DNA of 5,372 nt from an uncultured Acetobacteraceae bacterium (GTDB lineage Bacteria > Pseudomonadota > Alphaproteobacteria > Acetobacterales > Acetobacteraceae). Of the stretch, positions 1-5,372 are shown in pieces. The stretch lies in contig CALGVL010000431.1 in assembly GCA_937930165.1 (NCBI GenBank), forward strand, positions 1 through 5,372. Direction: 5' to 3'. A model generated the notes under the pieces. The model was not told the origin of the DNA. It ran no database searches and saw only the letters and a list, made by a program, of their open reading frames with translations. Within the stretch, counting starts at the first letter, position 1, and every line of letters starts with the position of its first letter. The translations under genes were made by a program, and so were the position numbers.

Positions 1-84
1 CGAAACCAGCCCGAGGCCGAAAGCGGACAGCAGCGCCCGCCGGAAGGACAGGCGCGCCAGATTGGCGAGGAAGCGCTTGAACAC
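1..84 (-). CDS. 5' end of an unidentified, probably exported or membrane-anchored protein (cut by left edge)
   Basis: The first 28 codons of a gene are visible, reading from a GTG at 84-82 to the window edge. An in-frame TAG lies just upstream at 96-94, so the start must fall inside this short stretch, and GTG is the only good candidate. The peptide begins VFKRFLANLARLSFRRALLS and continues AFGLGLVS: a basic stretch (K3, R4, R11, R15, R16) followed by a hydrophobic run, as in a signal peptide or signal anchor. The ribosome binding site is weak (a TAGG-like stretch about 8 bases upstream). It follows hpnN by 59 bases on the same strand and may belong to the same operon. An envelope or hopanoid-related protein would suit the context, but nothing in the sequence identifies the family. 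The GC-rich coding style matches hpnN. Confidence 0.5.
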   Translation of the reverse strand, partial: MFKRFLANLARLSFRRALLSAFGLGLVS

Positions 85-95
85 CGCGCGGACCT

Positions 96-110
96 ACCGG
101 CCCGGCCGGT
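96..110. repeat. GC-rich inverted repeat in the hpnN downstream gap
   Basis: In the 59-base gap between the hpnN stop and the next GTG start, 96-102 (ACCGGCC) is the exact reverse complement of 104-110 (GGCCGGT) around a single base. A second pairing exists between CGGGGC at 112-117 and GCCCCG at 131-136, and a smaller GGCGC/GCGCC pair lies at 122-126 and 129-133. These could form hairpins in the transcript. No T-run follows on the minus strand, so a classical intrinsic terminator is not supported. Short palindromes are frequent by chance at this GC content, so function is uncertain. Confidence 0.3.
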
Positions 111-143
111 GCGGGGCAAGCGGCGCCTGCGCCCCGGGGAGGG

Positions 144-2810
144 TCAGCCCTTCTTCCCCTCCGCGAAGGCGTGCAGCAGCGCGGGCAGGCCGAACAGCAC
201 CGCCGCCAGGGAGGCGAGCAGGGAGATTGCCAGCAGCGCCCCCATGCTCGCCGTGCCGGGATGCGGGGAGAGCGCCAGGGTGCCGAAGGCGCTGGCGGTG
301 GTCAGGGCGCTGAACAGCACCGCGCGGGTCAGGGCGGTGGGCAGCAGGACCCGCTCCCCGCGCTTCCAGGCGACGACATAATAGATGTCGAAGGCCACGC
401 CGATGCCGAAGAGCAGCGGCAGGGCGATGATGTTCGCCAGGTTCAGCGCCGGCCCGAACAGGGTGCAGATGGCCAGCGTGACCAGCCCCGCGAGCACCAG
501 CGGCGCCAGGGCCAGCAGGGAGAGGCGCAGGCTGCGCAGCGCCGCCAGCAGCAGCAGCAGGGTCAGGACCAGGGCGATGCCGCCCGCCAGCAGGAAGGCT
601 TGCCGGATGGTGCTGGAGGCGGCCAGGACGGAGGTGGCCGTGCCGGTCGCCCCCGGCGCCACCGACTGCACTGCGGCGGCGAAGCGGCGGAGCGCGGCAT
701 TGTCCTCCGAGGGGTCGGTCGGCCGGACCTCCACCCTTGCCCTGCCATCCGGGGCGATCCAGTCGCGGACCAATTCCGGCGGCAGGTCGGCAAGCATGAC
801 CGGCCCGGCCTGCATGGCATTCGACAATTGCTGCAGCGTCGCCTCCAGCCCCGGCAGCAGGGCCTGGGCGAGGCGGGCGCGGCCCTCGGGCGGCCCCTCG
901 GCCAGCCGGCGCAGCGCGGCGGCGAGGCGGGCGGCATCCTGGGCGGCGGGGCCGCTCCCCTGCCCGGCCGCCTTGTCCAGCGCCCCGGCCAGGTCCCGCA
1001 GCGCCGCCGCCACCTCCGCATCGCCCGGCGGCGGCGGCACCACCGGCGGCGAGAAGGTCAGGGCCAGCAGGTCGGCCGCGTCGCGGATCAGGGCGAGCTT
1101 CGCCTCCTGGTCCTCCGGCACGAAGCTGGCCAGGGTCATGACCTGCGAGACCTCCGGCAGCGCCTCCAGCCGCCGGGCGAGGGGCTGCGCCGCCTCCAGG
1201 TTCGGGGCAAGGATGTCCAGGGTGTTCGGCGTCGTCTCCGGCGAGCGCATCAGGTCGAGGAAAGTGGCGACCGACTCGGTCTTCGGGTTGCGCAGGTTCA
1301 GCGGGTTGAAGTCGAAGGGCAGCCAGGGCAGCGCCGCCGCCGCGGCCAGGGCCAGCAGGCCGAGCCCGGCCGAGACCCGGCGCGCATGCCGCGCCAGCCA
1401 GTTCTCCAGCGGTGCCAGCGCCCGGAATTCGACGCCGGAGGGCTCCCCCGCCGGCCCGATCAGATGCAGCAGCGCCGGCAGCAGGGTGAGGGAGAGCAGC
1501 GCCGCCACCAGCATCCCCATCCCGGCGATCGCGCCGAGTTCCGACACGCCGCGATAGGCGGTGGGGAGGAAGGCGAAGAAGGCGCCCGCCACGGCCAGCG
1601 ACGCCAGCAGGATCCCCGGCCCGGCCCGTACGCCGGTTGCGGCGAGGGCATGGTCCAGGTCGTCGTCGCCCGCCTCGGTGAGGAGGTATCGCCGCTGCCG
1701 GTAGCGGACCGCGAACTGGATGCCGAAATCCACGCCGAGGCCGATGAACAGCACTGCGAAGGCGATGGAGAGCGGGTTGAAGGGGCCGATCGCCAGCACC
1801 CCGAAGGCCGCCGTCACCAGCAGGCCGAGCGCCAGCGTCACCAGCACCGGCACGATCAGCGCCAGGGACCGCAGCGCCAGCCAGAGCAGCAGCGCCACCA
1901 GGGAGAAGGAGAGCAGGGTATTGCGCACCGCGCCCTCCGCCACCGTGGCGAATTCCTCGTCGGCCATGGGCACCTGGCCGGTGAGGCGCACCCGCACGCC
2001 GTGCTCCGGCGTCAGGTTCAGCCGCGCCACGATGCCGCGGATTTCCTCCTCTGCCGCGGCGCCGGGGGAGAGGGCGGTGAAGTCCAGCTTCGGCTGGACC
2101 AGCACGAAGCGGCGCAGTTCCAGCGCGCCCGGCTCCCGCCCGGTGAAGAGCGTGCCCCAGTCGGGCGGCTCCACACGGCCCTGCGTCGCCGCCTCCGCCG
2201 CCCCGGCCACGGCATGCAGCGCCGGGGCGAGGGTGGAGAGTTCCGTCTCTCCCTGCTCCACCCCCTGCAGCATCAGGCCGAAGGCCTGGGCGACGCCGCG
2301 CAGGGAGGGATCGGCCGCCAGCGTGCCCAGCAGGGGCTGAGCCGCGATGATCCGGTCCAGCGTCTCCTGCACCTCCGCCCTGTCCAGGAACAGGAAGGCG
2401 TTTCTGCGGAAGAAGGGCAGGGCATCCGGCCGCCGCACATTGCGGAACAGCTCCGGCCGGTCCTCCAGCGCCTTCGCCAGGGCGGCGGCGGCGCGGTCGG
2501 CGAGGTCGCCGGTGCGGCCGTCCACCACGATGGCGATCAGGTCCTCCCGCTGCGGGAAGGCTTTCGCCATGGCGCTCTCGGTCTGCCGCCAGGGCAGGTC
2601 GGGCGGGAAGAGCGCGCTGACATCGGTATCCATCTGGAAGCGCTGGCTGACCGCGAAGCCCGCCAGCAGACCGAGCAGCAGCGCCAGCGTCACGACCAGC
2701 CTCGGCAGGGCGCAGCTTGCCGAAACCAGCCGCATGCAGAGCCGGGCGAGCAGCCCGTCCGGCGGGTGGCCCCCGGCAGCCGCCGCCGGTCGGGCGGGTT
2801 CAGGCTTCAC
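144..2810 (-). CDS. hpnN: Hopanoid biosynthesis-associated RND transporter HpnN (MMPL family)
   Basis: This 888-residue inner-membrane protein has the RND/MMPL layout and the length usual for HpnN. Family knowledge: HpnN is thought to carry hopanoids from the inner to the outer membrane in hopanoid-making proteobacteria. Seen here: a first membrane helix (about 36-54), a large periplasmic loop (55-297, starting with the FQMDTDVSALFPPDLPW stretch), helices 2-6 (about 298-451), helix 7 (about 478-496), a second large loop (498-737, with the HpnN-like FNPLNLRNPKTESV near 501-514), and helices 8-12 (about 738-880). Helices 4 and 10 carry the paired RND motifs GLGVDFGIQF (D361) and GIGVAFDIYY (D808), acidic residues in the usual proton-relay region. 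The start is a GTG overlapping the upstream CopD-like stop by 11 bases. No clear ribosome binding site is seen, and the first 25 residues are proline-rich and dispensable-looking, so ATG codon 26 (2733-2735) is a possible alternative start. A general MMPL lipid exporter is the main alternative identity. Confidence 0.87.
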   Translation of the reverse strand: MKPEPARPAAAAGGHPPDGLLARLCMRLVSASCALPRLVVTLALLLGLLAGFAVSQRFQMDTDVSALFPPDLPWRQTESAMAKAFPQREDLIAIVVDGRTGDLADRAAAALAKALEDRPELFRNVRRPDALPFFRRNAFLFLDRAEVQETLDRIIAAQPLLGTLAADPSLRGVAQAFGLMLQGVEQGETELSTLAPALHAVAGAAEAATQGRVEPPDWGTLFTGREPGALELRRFVLVQPKLDFTALSPGAAAEEEIRGIVARLNLTPEHGVRVRLTGQVPMADEEFATVAEGAVRNTLLSFSLVALLLWLALRSLALIVPVLVTLALGLLVTAAFGVLAIGPFNPLSIAFAVLFIGLGVDFGIQFAVRYRQRRYLLTEAGDDDLDHALAATGVRAGPGILLASLAVAGAFFAFLPTAYRGVSELGAIAGMGMLVAALLSLTLLPALLHLIGPAGEPSGVEFRALAPLENWLARHARRVSAGLGLLALAAAAALPWLPFDFNPLNLRNPKTESVATFLDLMRSPETTPNTLDILAPNLEAAQPLARRLEALPEVSQVMTLASFVPEDQEAKLALIRDAADLLALTFSPPVVPPPPGDAEVAAALRDLAGALDKAAGQGSGPAAQDAARLAAALRRLAEGPPEGRARLAQALLPGLEATLQQLSNAMQAGPVMLADLPPELVRDWIAPDGRARVEVRPTDPSEDNAALRRFAAAVQSVAPGATGTATSVLAASSTIRQAFLLAGGIALVLTLLLLLAALRSLRLSLLALAPLVLAGLVTLAICTLFGPALNLANIIALPLLFGIGVAFDIYYVVAWKRGERVLLPTALTRAVLFSALTTASAFGTLALSPHPGTASMGALLAISLLASLAAVLFGLPALLHAFAEGKKG
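2800..2810 (-). other. 11-base overlap of CopD-like stop and hpnN GTG start
   Basis: The CopD-like frame ends in TGA at 2802-2800, while hpnN opens with GTG at 2810-2808 in another frame. No Shine-Dalgarno-like run is visible just upstream of the GTG (the preceding bases read GATCATTTACC). Overlap with no clear site suggests translational coupling, with ribosomes finishing the first gene restarting on hpnN. This is an inference that depends on the GTG being the real start; if hpnN begins at codon 26 the genes do not overlap. Confidence 0.5.
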
Positions 2811-4338
2811 GGTAAATGATCAACAAGGCCCCGATCAGGATCAGGCACACCGGCCAGATCCAGCGTGCCGGCCGTACAATCTCCGCCGGGCCGCGCAGTT
2901 CCACCCAGCGGGCGCAGCCGGCCACCACCGCCAGCACCGCCAGGGGCAGGTGTGACAATTCCACCAGCAGCGCCTCCTTGATGTTGGAGATCGCGTGGGT
3001 GTGGGCCAGCAGCAGCGCGCCCCCGGCCAGCATGGCCAGGGGGAAGACGAAGCGCGCTCGCCCCCGGAAGCGGCCGAGCCGGACCGCCCATTCCGCCAGG
3101 GCGAATCCTGCCACCAGCAGGCCGGCCAGCTTGTGCTGCACCACCTCCGGGTCGCGCAGGCTGTCCAGCAGGCTGATATGGCCGAGCGGCCAGGCTTCGG
3201 GATCGGCGCGCAGCAGGATGAAGCCGGCAAGGCCCAGGAAGAGCAGCGGCCAGTGCCGTGCCAGCGGCAGCCCGGCCGCGTCCAGCAGCGCGGCCAGCCC
3301 CACCAGCAGCACCAGGATACCGGCCCAGTGGTGGTTGTACTCGCTCCAGGCGATGTCCTGGGCGTTGCGCGGGGGCATCAGCCCCTCGCCGGGGGTGAAG
3401 GCCTGGGGCCGCCGTGCCTCCTGCCGCTGCCGCCATTCGGCGTCGAGCTGCGCCTGCAGGGCCGGGATGGCCAGATCGGCATGGTCCGGGCTGGTGAGGC
3501 GCGGCCATTTCGGGGTGAAGCGCGCGGTGATCTCGGCCCAGGTCACCCGGTCATCCGGCAGGTCGGAGGCCGGCGGGACCGAGGTGAGGGAGGCAGCGAC
3601 GGCCATCACCGCCAGGCCGATCGCCATCTCCGCCTCGACGAAGCGGCGGACCCGCAGCAGGCCGGAGGACATTCCGGTCAGCCGGTGCAGCAGCAGCCAA
3701 TTCCCCAGGCCGAGCAGCAGCAGCAGCCCGAGCAGCACCAGCTTGGTCGCCGACATGGCGCCATAGGCGGTGCCGTAGACCGCCTCGACCTCGCCGATAT
3801 AGCCCTGCCAGAAGCCGAGCACGCCGAGCAGGATCAGCCCCACCCCGGCGGCGGCGAAGCCGGAATAGCGCCGCCCCACCGCCCGCGCCGTCTCCGGGTC
3901 GAGCTTCAGCGCCACCAGCAGCGCCGGCAGCCCGCCCAGCCAGAGCGCCGCCCCGGCCTGGTGCAGGGCGGTGGCGGCCAGCAGCATGGCCCGGCCATCC
4001 GTGCGCGCCACCGCATGGCTGCCGGCGGTGGCGGCGGCCAGCAGCGCCAGGACGCCGAGCAGCAGCGCCGCCCGCCGTGCCGGGCCGAGCGGGCCGCGCG
4101 GCAGGGCCAGCCCGGCCAGGACCAGAGCCGCGATCACCACCGCCGTGGCGGAGAGGACGAAATCGGCGCCGAGCAGCGTCGCCGCCGGCTCGTCCAGCGT
4201 CGCCGTGCGGACGGTAGTTTCTTCGTCCGCCAGCCCTTTCGCCAGCGCACCGTGGATGCCCTCCGGATACACCGCGCGCACTTTTTCGCTTCTTTGTTCG
4301 TGCCGCCCTTCGTTCCAAACCGTCAATCGAATCGCCAT
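2800..4338 (-). CDS. copD: Apparent ThuA-CopD fusion: CopD-type membrane protein lacking its own N-terminus
   Basis: This open frame of 512 residues is a hybrid. Residues 1 to about 51 match the start of a ThuA-like protein (separate entry). From about residue 54 onward it is a CopD-type inner-membrane protein with about 12 hydrophobic helices (roughly 60-79, 89-105, 117-143, 159-178, 195-215, 236-253, 337-352, 362-377, 400-418, 430-447, 459-477, 491-508). The CopD core has SHAVART (H108) and ALHQAGAALWLGGL (H126), which resembles the family's ALH...WLGGL helix. A hydrophilic stretch (254-330) separates it from a second membrane half with histidines at 336, 337, 362, 387, 402, 446, 448 and 463, including EYNHHWAG and AHTHAISNIKEALLVELSH. 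CopD proteins are linked to copper uptake or tolerance; the metal role here is inferred from family only. The real CopD start is not in the window. The ATG at 4338 with GGAGGT belongs to the ThuA part, so the annotated start should not be trusted for CopD. Confidence 0.75.
   Translation of the reverse strand: MAIRLTVWNEGRHEQRSEKVRAVYPEGIHGALAKGLADEETTVRTATLDEPAATLLGADFVLSATAVVIAALVLAGLALPRGPLGPARRAALLLGVLALLAAATAGSHAVARTDGRAMLLAATALHQAGAALWLGGLPALLVALKLDPETARAVGRRYSGFAAAGVGLILLGVLGFWQGYIGEVEAVYGTAYGAMSATKLVLLGLLLLLGLGNWLLLHRLTGMSSGLLRVRRFVEAEMAIGLAVMAVAASLTSVPPASDLPDDRVTWAEITARFTPKWPRLTSPDHADLAIPALQAQLDAEWRQRQEARRPQAFTPGEGLMPPRNAQDIAWSEYNHHWAGILVLLVGLAALLDAAGLPLARHWPLLFLGLAGFILLRADPEAWPLGHISLLDSLRDPEVVQHKLAGLLVAGFALAEWAVRLGRFRGRARFVFPLAMLAGGALLLAHTHAISNIKEALLVELSHLPLAVLAVVAGCARWVELRGPAEIVRPARWIWPVCLILIGALLIIYREA
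4174..4205. repeat. 11-base direct repeat spanning the ThuA/CopD junction
   Basis: CAGCGTCGCCG occurs at 4174-4184 and again at 4195-4205, 21 bases apart start to start, so both copies are read in the same frame. On the coding strand they give the Ala-Thr-Leu triplets at residues 46-48 and 53-55. The spacer encodes Asp-Glu-Pro, which belongs to the conserved ThuA start. The right copy therefore lies in the ThuA piece and the left copy at the beginning of the CopD piece. Such microhomology is where template switching or illegitimate recombination often joins unrelated DNA, though a simple collapse would have kept only one copy. Confidence 0.6.
4180..4200. other. Putative chimera breakpoint between alphaproteobacterial and Firmicute DNA
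   Basis: The ThuA-like protein stops making sense after Asp-Glu-Pro (codon 51, 4188-4186), and the CopD-like protein begins within the next few codons. Sampled 60-base lines change from 75% GC (4141-4200) to 68% (4201-4260), 57% (4261-4320) and 53% (4381-4440). Glu codons switch from mainly GAA to GAG. The exact base cannot be fixed because the surrounding sequence is GC-rich and repeated. Whether the join exists in a living cell cannot be decided from sequence alone. Confidence 0.75.
4186..4338 (-). pseudogene. thuA: N-terminal fragment of a ThuA-like (trehalose utilisation) protein
   Basis: The first 51 codons read MAIRLTVWNEGRHEQ and then EKVRAVYPEGIHGALAKGL and VRTATLDEP. This follows the start of ThuA-family proteins (glutamine amidotransferase-like fold): a short beta strand, the WNE..HE motif (8-14), VYPEGIH (23-29) and TATLDEP (45-51). 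ThuA proteins are usually about 240 residues, so roughly four fifths of the protein is missing. ThuA was named for trehalose and related disaccharide utilisation; Firmicute homologues are common. Codon choice differs from the CopD part: five of seven Glu codons are GAA, and AAA, AGA, TTG, GTA and TAT occur. The start is firmly set by GGAGGT seven bases upstream of ATG. It follows DUF456 by 32 bases. The break after Pro51 could be real gene truncation, but a chimeric join is more likely. Confidence 0.8.
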
Positions 4339-4345
4339 CGTATGT

Positions 4346-4351
4346 ACCTCC
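4346..4351 (-). promoter_or_regulatory. Ribosome binding site GGAGGT of the ThuA-like frame
   Basis: The minus strand reads GGAGGT, then seven bases, then ATG at 4338-4336. This near-perfect Shine-Dalgarno site fixes the ThuA start. It is typical of Firmicutes and contrasts with the poor sites in front of hpnN and the leftmost gene. Confidence 0.85.
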
Positions 4352-4355
4352 GCAT

Positions 4356-4367
4356 CATATTAATATG
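4356..4367. promoter_or_regulatory. AT-rich 12-base palindrome upstream of the ThuA-like frame
   Basis: CATATTAATATG is a perfect palindrome in the 32-base gap between the DUF456 stop and the ThuA start, just upstream of the ribosome binding site. It is the most AT-rich spot in the window. It could be a small operator or contain a -10-like element, but no convincing -35 box is seen at proper spacing and the palindrome is short. Simple read-through from the upstream genes is equally possible. Confidence 0.25.
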
Positions 4368-4370
4368 GAA

Positions 4371-4853
4371 TTAAATAATCCAGAAAATGAACAGAACGAT
4401 CATCGCCAGCTGCAGGACGATCTTGACGACCACGCTGGTGAACAGGCCCGCCAGCGCGCCGACGCCGGCCTTCACCGCAGCTTCCGGCCTTGCGCCCGCA
4501 AGCAGTTCGCCGATGACCGCGCCGACGAACGGGCCGATGACGAGGCCCAGCGCAGGGATGACGAAAGGGCCGACCAGGATGCCGATCGTGCTGCCGTACA
4601 CCGAACCTTTCCCGCCGCCGAACCGCTTCACGCCCCAGACGCTGACGGCGTAATCCGCGATGAAAAGCACAAGCAGAATCACCGTCTGGATCGTCCAGAA
4701 CCAGAAACCGAACCCGGACCAGCCGAAAAACAGCCCATATACGAGAAATGCCGCATAAATCGCCACTGCGCCGGGGAGCACGGGGACGACCGCGCCCGCC
4801 ATGCCGACGGCAAACAGCGCGACAATCAGAATCCATCCGATCGCTTCCAACAT
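4371..4853 (-). CDS. DUF456 family small membrane protein
   Basis: This 160-residue hydrophobic protein matches the DUF456 family, whose function is unknown to me. It is complete and of usual family length. Visible features: a first helix (about 5-23), the hallmark PVLPG at 24-28, further helices (about 27-43 and 51-70, with D67 near the end), and a glycine-rich motif VKRFGGGKGSVYGSTIG (75-91). GPFVIPALGLVIGPFVGAVIGEL (95-117) follows, possibly re-entrant, and a last helix lies at about 134-158. The ATG start fits the family start and lies 18 bases after the HAD stop. It precedes the ThuA frame by 32 bases, so the three right-hand genes look like one transcription unit. Composition is lower in GC than the left part of the window (about 53% in the first sampled line), consistent with a Firmicute source. 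Confidence 0.85.
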   Translation of the reverse strand: MLEAIGWILIVALFAVGMAGAVVPVLPGAVAIYAAFLVYGLFFGWSGFGFWFWTIQTVILLVLFIADYAVSVWGVKRFGGGKGSVYGSTIGILVGPFVIPALGLVIGPFVGAVIGELLAGARPEAAVKAGVGALAGLFTSVVVKIVLQLAMIVLFIFWII

Positions 4854-4865
4854 GGCCGGCCGCCG

Positions 4866-4871
4866 CTCCCC
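4866..4871 (-). promoter_or_regulatory. Likely ribosome binding site of the DUF456 gene
   Basis: The minus strand reads TAG-GGGGAG right after the HAD stop, then 12 bases (CGGCGGCCGGCC), then ATG at 4853-4851. The GGGGAG run resembles a Shine-Dalgarno site but is spaced rather far from the start. No better start codon with closer spacing is evident. Confidence 0.45.
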
Positions 4872-5372
4872 CTATGCCCGCAAGATGTATTGTCGGATCG
4901 CATGCGCGACGCCGTCCTCATCGTTCGTCAGCGTCACCGCGTCGGCGATCTCCTTCACCCTGACTTGCGCATTGCCCATTGCGATGCCGAGTCCGACTTC
5001 GGACAGCATCGCGGCGTCGTTCAAACTGTCGCCCATGGCGGCTGCTTCGTCCATCCCGATGCCGAGCACGCCGCACACCCGGCGCAAACCCGCTGCCTTG
5101 CTGACGCCGAGCGGATTCAGCTCGAGGTTGGTCGGATGCGAATTCGTCACTTCGAACTCGCCGATTTCTTCCGCCGCGGCTTTCGCGGCCGCAAGCAGCG
5201 CTTCGTTTTCGGACTGCATCCCGAACTTCATCCACTCCACCCGGGACTCATCCTCCGCCCAACGGTCGCGGTTGTACGCGCCGTTTACGCCGTAGCCCCA
5301 ATACCAGACGCCGATCCGTTCCGCCGCCTCGCGCAGCGCGCGGTGCGAGGCGAACAGCACGAAGGCGCGGCC
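4872..5372 (-). CDS. Cof-type HAD-IIB hydrolase, C-terminal part (cut by right edge)
   Basis: The frame is open to the right edge, so the gene start is missing; a GTG at 5360 is merely an internal valine codon (upstream codons read Gly-Arg-Ala-Phe). About 166 residues remain of an expected 255-270, so the N-terminal motif DxDGT with the nucleophile lies outside. What remains is the cap domain (through about residue 70, counting from the Val at 5360, including VWYWGYGVNGAYNRDRW) and the returning core. In the core, NSHPTNLELNPLGVSKA carries the motif III lysine (K88), and GDSLND (110-115) carries the metal-binding acidic residues of motif IV. GIAMGNA and NDEDGVAHAI follow, as in Cof-like proteins. 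These enzymes dephosphorylate small phosphorylated metabolites such as sugar phosphates; the substrate cannot be told from sequence. It is the first visible gene of the right-hand operon, and its sequence resembles Paenibacillaceae homologues. Confidence 0.87.
   Translation of the reverse strand, partial: GRAFVLFASHRALREAAERIGVWYWGYGVNGAYNRDRWAEDESRVEWMKFGMQSENEALLAAAKAAAEEIGEFEVTNSHPTNLELNPLGVSKAAGLRRVCGVLGIGMDEAAAMGDSLNDAAMLSEVGLGIAMGNAQVRVKEIADAVTLTNDEDGVAHAIRQYILRA

Noticed and set aside
85..143. Intrinsic terminator after hpnN
   Set aside because: GC-rich hairpins are possible but no T-run follows in the minus-strand transcript, and another gene starts right after.
546..560. (CAG)5 triplet run, with a shorter (CAG)4 at 3715-3726
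   Set aside because: Both are CTG leucine codons in membrane helices of HpnN and the CopD-like protein; codon bias explains them and they are not meaningful microsatellites.
171..2819. An 882-residue plus-strand open frame antisense to hpnN
   Set aside because: It is very rich in Gln, Arg and Gly with no hydrophobic or domain pattern, as expected from the opposite strand of Leu/Ala-rich GC-rich coding DNA. The hpnN frame explains the region fully.
2995..4374. A 459-residue plus-strand open frame antisense to the CopD-like gene
   Set aside because: It has the same Gln/Arg/Gly-rich shadow composition and crosses the probable chimera point without any recognisable protein. It is an artefact of high GC.
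4854..4861. GGCCGGCC eight-base palindrome before the DUF456 start, considered as a cloning scar
   Set aside because: It lies within continuous Firmicute-like sequence between two genes that fit together, not at the junction; such palindromes occur by chance in GC-rich DNA.
1..5372. tRNA, rRNA, CRISPR array, insertion sequence or phage genes
   Set aside because: Nearly all bases are taken by six coding regions; no regularly spaced repeats, transposase motifs, terminal inverted repeats or RNA-gene signatures were seen.

Overview
The window holds six minus-strand genes or gene pieces, and they appear to come from two unrelated bacteria joined near position 4186. From 1 to about 4185 the DNA is extremely GC-rich (sampled 60-base lines run 75-87% GC) and uses C/G-ending codons. 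It encodes a hopanoid-type RND transporter (HpnN) and a CopD-type membrane protein. This fits a high-GC alphaproteobacterium, most likely Acetobacteraceae (Roseomonas-like); that placement rests on protein resemblance and composition only. From about 4190 to 5372 sampled lines fall to about 53-68% GC, codon choice changes (GAA, AAA, TTG, AGA and TAT appear), a textbook GGAGGT ribosome binding site is present, and the proteins (ThuA start, DUF456, Cof-type HAD) look like those of a Paenibacillaceae-type Firmicute.

Layout in transcription order, right to left. A Cof-type HAD phosphatase is cut by the right edge (4872-5372). After 18 bases comes a small DUF456 membrane protein (4371-4853), and after 32 bases a ThuA-type reading frame starts at 4338. 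That frame keeps only about 51 codons of ThuA and then runs in frame into a CopD-type polytopic membrane protein that has lost its own N-terminus (to 2800). The CopD stop overlaps the hpnN start by 11 bases. hpnN (144-2810) is full length. After a 59-base gap with GC-rich inverted repeats, the first 28 codons of another gene, probably exported, run off the left edge.

Two gene sets can be read. The left one is copD-like, hpnN and an unknown exported protein, a membrane-centred operon fragment with HpnN expected to move hopanoids toward the outer membrane. The right one is the HAD phosphatase, DUF456 and thuA, a Firmicute operon possibly linked to sugar metabolism through ThuA.

The apparent ThuA-CopD fusion is the most striking object here. 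I judge it more likely a chimeric join (assembly, amplification or cloning) than a real new protein, because both genes are interrupted at the same point and the taxonomic signal, codon use and GC all switch there. I see no convincing new biological system, RNA gene, CRISPR array or mobile element.
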